Shown here: positions 40,337 through 43,096 of the stretch, one piece after another
How positions within the stretch are numbered: position 1 is the first letter of the stretch
Layout of the letters: the number at the start of each line of letters is the position of its first letter
Origin: CAMDHY01 sp046156265
GTDB lineage: Bacteria > Pseudomonadota > Alphaproteobacteria > Rhizobiales > Segnochrobactraceae
DNA: 43,096 nucleotides
Reading direction: 5' to 3'
Assembly (NCBI RefSeq): GCF_046156265.1
Contig: NZ_JAWDIR010000012.1
Location: forward strand, 1 to 43,096
Notes under the pieces: model-generated
Told to the model about the DNA's origin: nothing
The model's input: only the letters and a program-made list of their open reading frames with translations
Database searches by the model: none
Program-made: the position numbers and the translations under genes

Positions 40337-41196
40337 GTGCCGCTCCTCGGGTCGAAGAGGTCGCGCAGGCCGTCGCCGACGAAGGAGAAGCCGAGCACCA
40401 TCGACAGGATCGCCATGCCGGGGCCGAAGGCGATCCACCACGAATAGAAGTGGACGGCGCCCTCGGAGATCATCTGGCCCCACTCCGGCGTCGGCGGCAG
40501 CGCGCCGAGGCCGATGAAGGAGAGGCTGGCGGCCAAAAGCACGATCTGGCCGAGGTCCATCGTGGCATTGACCAGCGTCGGGCTCCAGGCGAGCGGCAGG
40601 ATGTGGCGGATCAGCACGCGCGGGCGCGAGGCGCCGGCGGCGATCGCCGCCTCGACGTGCTCGCGGCCGCGCAGCGACAAGACCTGCGCCCGCATCAGCC
40701 GCGCATAGACCGGCCAGGACACCGCCACCATCGCGATCGCCGCGTTGTCGAGGCCGGGCCCGAGCGCCGCCGTGACGGCCATGGCGAGCAGGATCGGCGG
40801 GAAGGCGAGCGTCACGTCGACGAAGCGCATGATGACGCTGTCGACGAGGCCGCCGAGATAGCCGGCGATCGCGCCCAGCGCAGAGCCGATCCCGACCGCC
40901 ACGGCGACGACGATGACGGCGATCGGCAGCGAGTAGCGGGCGCCGTAGAGGGTGCGCACCAGCACGTCGCGGCCGAGCGCGTCGGTGCCGAGCCAGTGCG
41001 CCATGCTCGGCGGCTGCAGGCGGCGGCCGGCGATCATCAGGGGGTCGTAGGGCGCCCACAGCGGCACCGTGACGGCCACGATCACCCAGAAGGCGATGAT
41101 GGCGATGCCGATGATCACCGGCAGCGTCAGCCACTGCGGCCGCGTGCGGCGGCGCCGGACGGCGGGGGTGGTGGCGGGGAGGGCGGCGTCGGTCAT
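40333..41196 (-). CDS. Peptide ABC importer permease, DppC type
   Basis: A 287-residue inner membrane permease with about six helices. The N-terminal OppC-like segment is followed by HWLGTDALGRDVLVRTLYGAR, a hallmark of DppC/OppC. The cytoplasmic EAA loop is VEAAIAAGASRPRVLIRHILP. ATG 41196 overlaps the stop of the DppB gene (TGATG) and gives family length; upstream residues in the same frame are arginine-rich and unlikely. Confidence 0.93.
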   Translation of the reverse strand: MTDAALPATTPAVRRRRTRPQWLTLPVIIGIAIIAFWVIVAVTVPLWAPYDPLMIAGRRLQPPSMAHWLGTDALGRDVLVRTLYGARYSLPIAVIVVAVAVGIGSALGAIAGYLGGLVDSVIMRFVDVTLAFPPILLAMAVTAALGPGLDNAAIAMVAVSWPVYARLMRAQVLSLRGREHVEAAIAAGASRPRVLIRHILPLAWSPTLVNATMDLGQIVLLAASLSFIGLGALPPTPEWGQMISEGAVHFYSWWIAFGPGMAILSMVLGFSFVGDGLRDLFDPRSGT

Positions 41197-42209
41197 CAGC
41201 CGAGCTTCACGCGGGGATCGGCGAGCGCATAGGCGATGTCCGTCACGAGGTTGGTGAGGAGGAAGGCGGCGCCGCCGACGATGGTGACGCCGATGATCGC
41301 CGGATAGTCGAGCGCGCGGGCCGCATCGACCGCGTAGGTTCCGATGCCGGGCCACGAGAACACCGCCTCCGTCAGCACCGCGCCGGTGATCAGGTAGGCG
41401 AAGGAGAAGCCGATGATGGTGAGCGTCGGGATCATGGCGTTGCGGAGCGCATGGTTGAACAGCACCCGCCGCTCGGTGGCGCCCTTGGAGCGGGCGGCGA
41501 GGATGTAGTCCTGGCCGAGCACGTCGAGCATGCTCGCCCGCACCAGCCGTGTGATGATGCCGAGCACCGCCCAGCCGAGCACGATCGCCGGCAGGATCAG
41601 GCGCCGCAGCGCGTCGACGAAGGCCGGCCAGTCACCGGCGATCAGCGCGTCGATCGTATAGAAGCCCGTCACCCCCGGTGGCGCCGCCATGCGCGGGTCG
41701 AGCCGCCCCGGCCCCGGCAGCCAGCCGAGGACGACGGAGAAGACGTAGAGCATCAGCAGGCCGGACCAGAACACGGGCACGGACGAGCCGAGCAGCGCCA
41801 GCACGCGCGCGGCGTGGTCCATCCCCTTGTCGCGGAAATGCGCCGCCGCGACGCCGAGCGAGACGCCGCCGACGATGCCGACGATCATCGCCGCGATGAC
41901 GAGCTCGAGCGTCGCCGGCAGGCGCGCCATCAGGTCCTGCGCCACCGGCCGCTTGGTGCGGAAGGAGGTGCCGAGGTCACCGGTCAGGAGGTTGCCGACA
42001 TAGACGAGGTAGCGCTCCGGCAGCGGCCGATCGAGCCCCCAGCGCGCCTTCGCGGCGGCGACGACCTCCGGATTGGTCATCTGCCGCTCGCCGACGATCG
42101 CCACCAGCGGATCGCCCTTCGTCATGTTCGACAGCAGAAACGCGATGGTGACGACGCCGAGCAGAAGCAGCGGCACCGCGATCAGCCGTCGGACGATGGT
42201 GCGCAGCAT
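41196..42209 (-). CDS. Peptide ABC importer permease, DppB type
   Basis: A 337-residue permease with about six helices. It shows the DppB/OppB N-terminus (MLRTIVRRLIAVPLLLLGV), DLGTSFRTKRPV, the EAA loop YILAARSKGATERRVLFNHALRN, and the ending YALADPRVKLG. First gene of the B-C-D-F operon. No periplasmic peptide-binding protein gene lies next to it, unlike most such operons, and upstream is a toxin-antitoxin pair. Substrate could be di- or oligopeptides, nickel or glycan fragments. Confidence 0.93.
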   Translation of the reverse strand: MLRTIVRRLIAVPLLLLGVVTIAFLLSNMTKGDPLVAIVGERQMTNPEVVAAAKARWGLDRPLPERYLVYVGNLLTGDLGTSFRTKRPVAQDLMARLPATLELVIAAMIVGIVGGVSLGVAAAHFRDKGMDHAARVLALLGSSVPVFWSGLLMLYVFSVVLGWLPGPGRLDPRMAAPPGVTGFYTIDALIAGDWPAFVDALRRLILPAIVLGWAVLGIITRLVRASMLDVLGQDYILAARSKGATERRVLFNHALRNAMIPTLTIIGFSFAYLITGAVLTEAVFSWPGIGTYAVDAARALDYPAIIGVTIVGGAAFLLTNLVTDIAYALADPRVKLG

Positions 42210-42300
42210 CAGTACGGAAGTCCCAGCTTCGAAGGGGCACGGTCGTCATGCAATCCGCACGCCGCCACTGTGCCGGCCGAGAGGGGCGAGGCGACGATGC

Positions 42301-42735
42301 TCACGCCGCGATCGATTCGATCGTCAGCCGGCGGCCCAGAACGCGGGCGACGGCGTCGAGGCGGTCGAGCTTGGTGCGTTTGGCGGGGTCGAGGATGCGG
42401 CGCACCTCCGCTTCCGCGAGGCCGAGCTGTTCGGCGAGCGCGACCTTGGTGAGGCCGCTCCGGCGCCACAGACGCCAGACGGCGAGCTTCGCGGCGAAGG
42501 CCGCCGGCAACACGACCACGGTATCGCCACGGGCGGCGGCGCGGGGAGACGGCACGTCGGTCTCGTCCTTCATGCGGCCGGCGATGGCGACGACGACGGC
42601 GTCCTCGGCGTTGACCAGCGCCTCGGCGGTGCTCCTTCCTGCCGAGAGGACCTCCGGCAGGTCAGGGCAGCGCACGAACACCTCGTTGTCCTCCTCGGAG
42701 GCTTCGAGCACGACGACCCATTCGGATTCCTGCAT
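42301..42735 (-). CDS. hicB: HicB-type antitoxin with C-terminal helix-turn-helix
   Basis: A 144-residue antitoxin. The N-terminal HicB fold runs about 1-55 with FVRCPDLPEVLSAGRSTAEALVNAEDAV. The C-terminal DNA-binding domain includes GLTKVALAEQLGLAEAEVRRILDP, an Xre/CopG-like helix-turn-helix that likely represses the operon. It binds and blocks the HicA toxin encoded upstream, 50 bases before. GGAGGG lies seven bases before ATG 42735. The likely operator is the palindrome at 43046-43063. Confidence 0.9.
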   Translation of the reverse strand: MQESEWVVVLEASEEDNEVFVRCPDLPEVLSAGRSTAEALVNAEDAVVVAIAGRMKDETDVPSPRAAARGDTVVVLPAAFAAKLAVWRLWRRSGLTKVALAEQLGLAEAEVRRILDPAKRTKLDRLDAVARVLGRRLTIESIAA

Positions 42736-42785
42736 GACCGTCTGCCCTCCGTCTGCTCGGCCGGTCGTGTGGAACGCGGCGCATG

Positions 42786-42992
42786 TCACAAATCGCCCGG
42801 GTCGATCCCGAGCTGTTCGCAGATCCGCCGGACGTGCCCGGGGCTGAGCTCGCCGCTTTGCACGGTCGTGAGCCGCCCGGCCAGCCGGACCCGGTAGTGG
42901 CTGCCCTTCCCGAGGGTCTTGTCGACCTCGAAGGCGAGCGAGCGCTTGCGGGCGAACCGACGGAGCCTGCGCAGGAACTGTTCGCGCTGCAT
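42786..42992 (-). CDS. hicA: HicA-type toxin, mRNA interferase
   Basis: A 68-residue protein with the HicA double-stranded RNA-binding-like fold. The motif GKGSHYRVRLAGR contains the catalytic histidine (His32). The ending GHVRRICEQLGIDPGDL matches the family helix. HicA cleaves mRNA when not bound by HicB. Toxin-first order is typical for hicAB. It is somewhat longer at the N-terminus than minimal HicA because of an arginine-rich first helix. Confidence 0.92.
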   Translation of the reverse strand: MQREQFLRRLRRFARKRSLAFEVDKTLGKGSHYRVRLAGRLTTVQSGELSPGHVRRICEQLGIDPGDL

Positions 42993-43045
42993 GCAGCCAC
43001 CCGGATCGTGGTGGACGGCGACACTCTAGCATGCCGCCGGGTCAC

Positions 43046-43063
43046 TCGTACATTTTTGTACGA
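43046..43063. promoter_or_regulatory. Palindromic operator of the hicAB operon
   Basis: TCGTACA at 43046-43052 and TGTACGA at 43057-43063 form a perfect inverted repeat around TTTT. It stands 54 bases before the hicA start. On the minus strand a -10-like TAGAGT (43028-43023) lies about 17 bases from GTACGA in the right position to be overlapped by the operator. HicB binding here would repress its own operon. Confidence 0.75.
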
Positions 43064-43096
43064 TTGGCCCGGCGGGGTCTCAGATCGACGCGTCGA

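Noticed and set aside
1..43096. tRNA, rRNA, insertion sequences, prophage or integrase genes
   Set aside because: I looked for cloverleaf-like sets, transposase or integrase motifs and found none. Short intergenic gaps leave little room, but a tRNAscan-SE run could still find a missed one.

Overview
The window is a very GC-rich chromosomal segment of an alphaproteobacterium, most likely of the order Hyphomicrobiales (Rhizobiales). The inference rests on gene content: 5-FCL followed by a YmdB-type phosphoesterase with a 6S-like RNA just upstream, pgsA-moaD-moaE, an ECF sigma factor paired with a DUF1109 (NrsF) anti-sigma, a perfect FixK/FNR box, LpsL-type UDP-sugar enzymes, and rhizobial-style intergenic palindromes. 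I see no phage, insertion sequence, CRISPR array, tRNA or rRNA. Genes are densely packed, with frequent 1-4 base start/stop overlaps.

Layout. (1) 220-3395: a stand-alone transketolase/pyruvate dehydrogenase E1-like enzyme and a SsuE/MsuE-type flavin reductase. (2) 3427-13303: a surface-glycan block with a large repeat-bearing tandem glycosyltransferase, a UDP-sugar 6-dehydrogenase, a UDP-uronate 4-epimerase, a long GT2 protein and a GT4 protein. (3) 13487-20388: a type I secretion block on the minus strand with a short RTX calcium-binding protein, a 670-residue protein with a degenerate GT2-like tail, the PrtD-type ABC exporter, the HlyD adaptor and a small TTG-started protein. No TolC homologue is present. 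(4) 20681-24207: one-carbon/folate genes fhs, ymdB-like and 5-FCL, headed by a probable 6S RNA. (5) 24361-27149: a DUF900 lipoprotein hydrolase, then pgsA, moaD and moaE. (6) 27426-32883: a membrane diguanylate cyclase, an exported serine hydrolase and an MFS_3 exporter, separated by unusually structured intergenic DNA. (7) 33314-38236: a MATE pump, CcdA with a periplasmic thioredoxin, a divergent ECF sigma/NrsF pair, CsbD and two tiny membrane proteins. (8) 38277-42209: a dipeptide-type ABC importer without its binding protein. (9) 42301-43063: a HicAB toxin-antitoxin operon with a palindromic operator.

How parts may work together. Blocks 2 and 3 are adjacent and look like a locus that makes an acidic surface polysaccharide and exports an RTX protein. 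The RTX exporter operon begins with a protein whose C-terminal half resembles a glycosyltransferase that has lost its catalytic aspartates, which is the least explained item here. In block 7, two divergent promoters share the same -35 hexamer (GTAACG), the same 16-base spacer and CGAA at -10. One faces the sigma gene and the other the thioredoxin-ccdA operon. The anti-sigma has two cysteines 50 residues apart, which suggests a self-contained envelope thiol or metal stress circuit.
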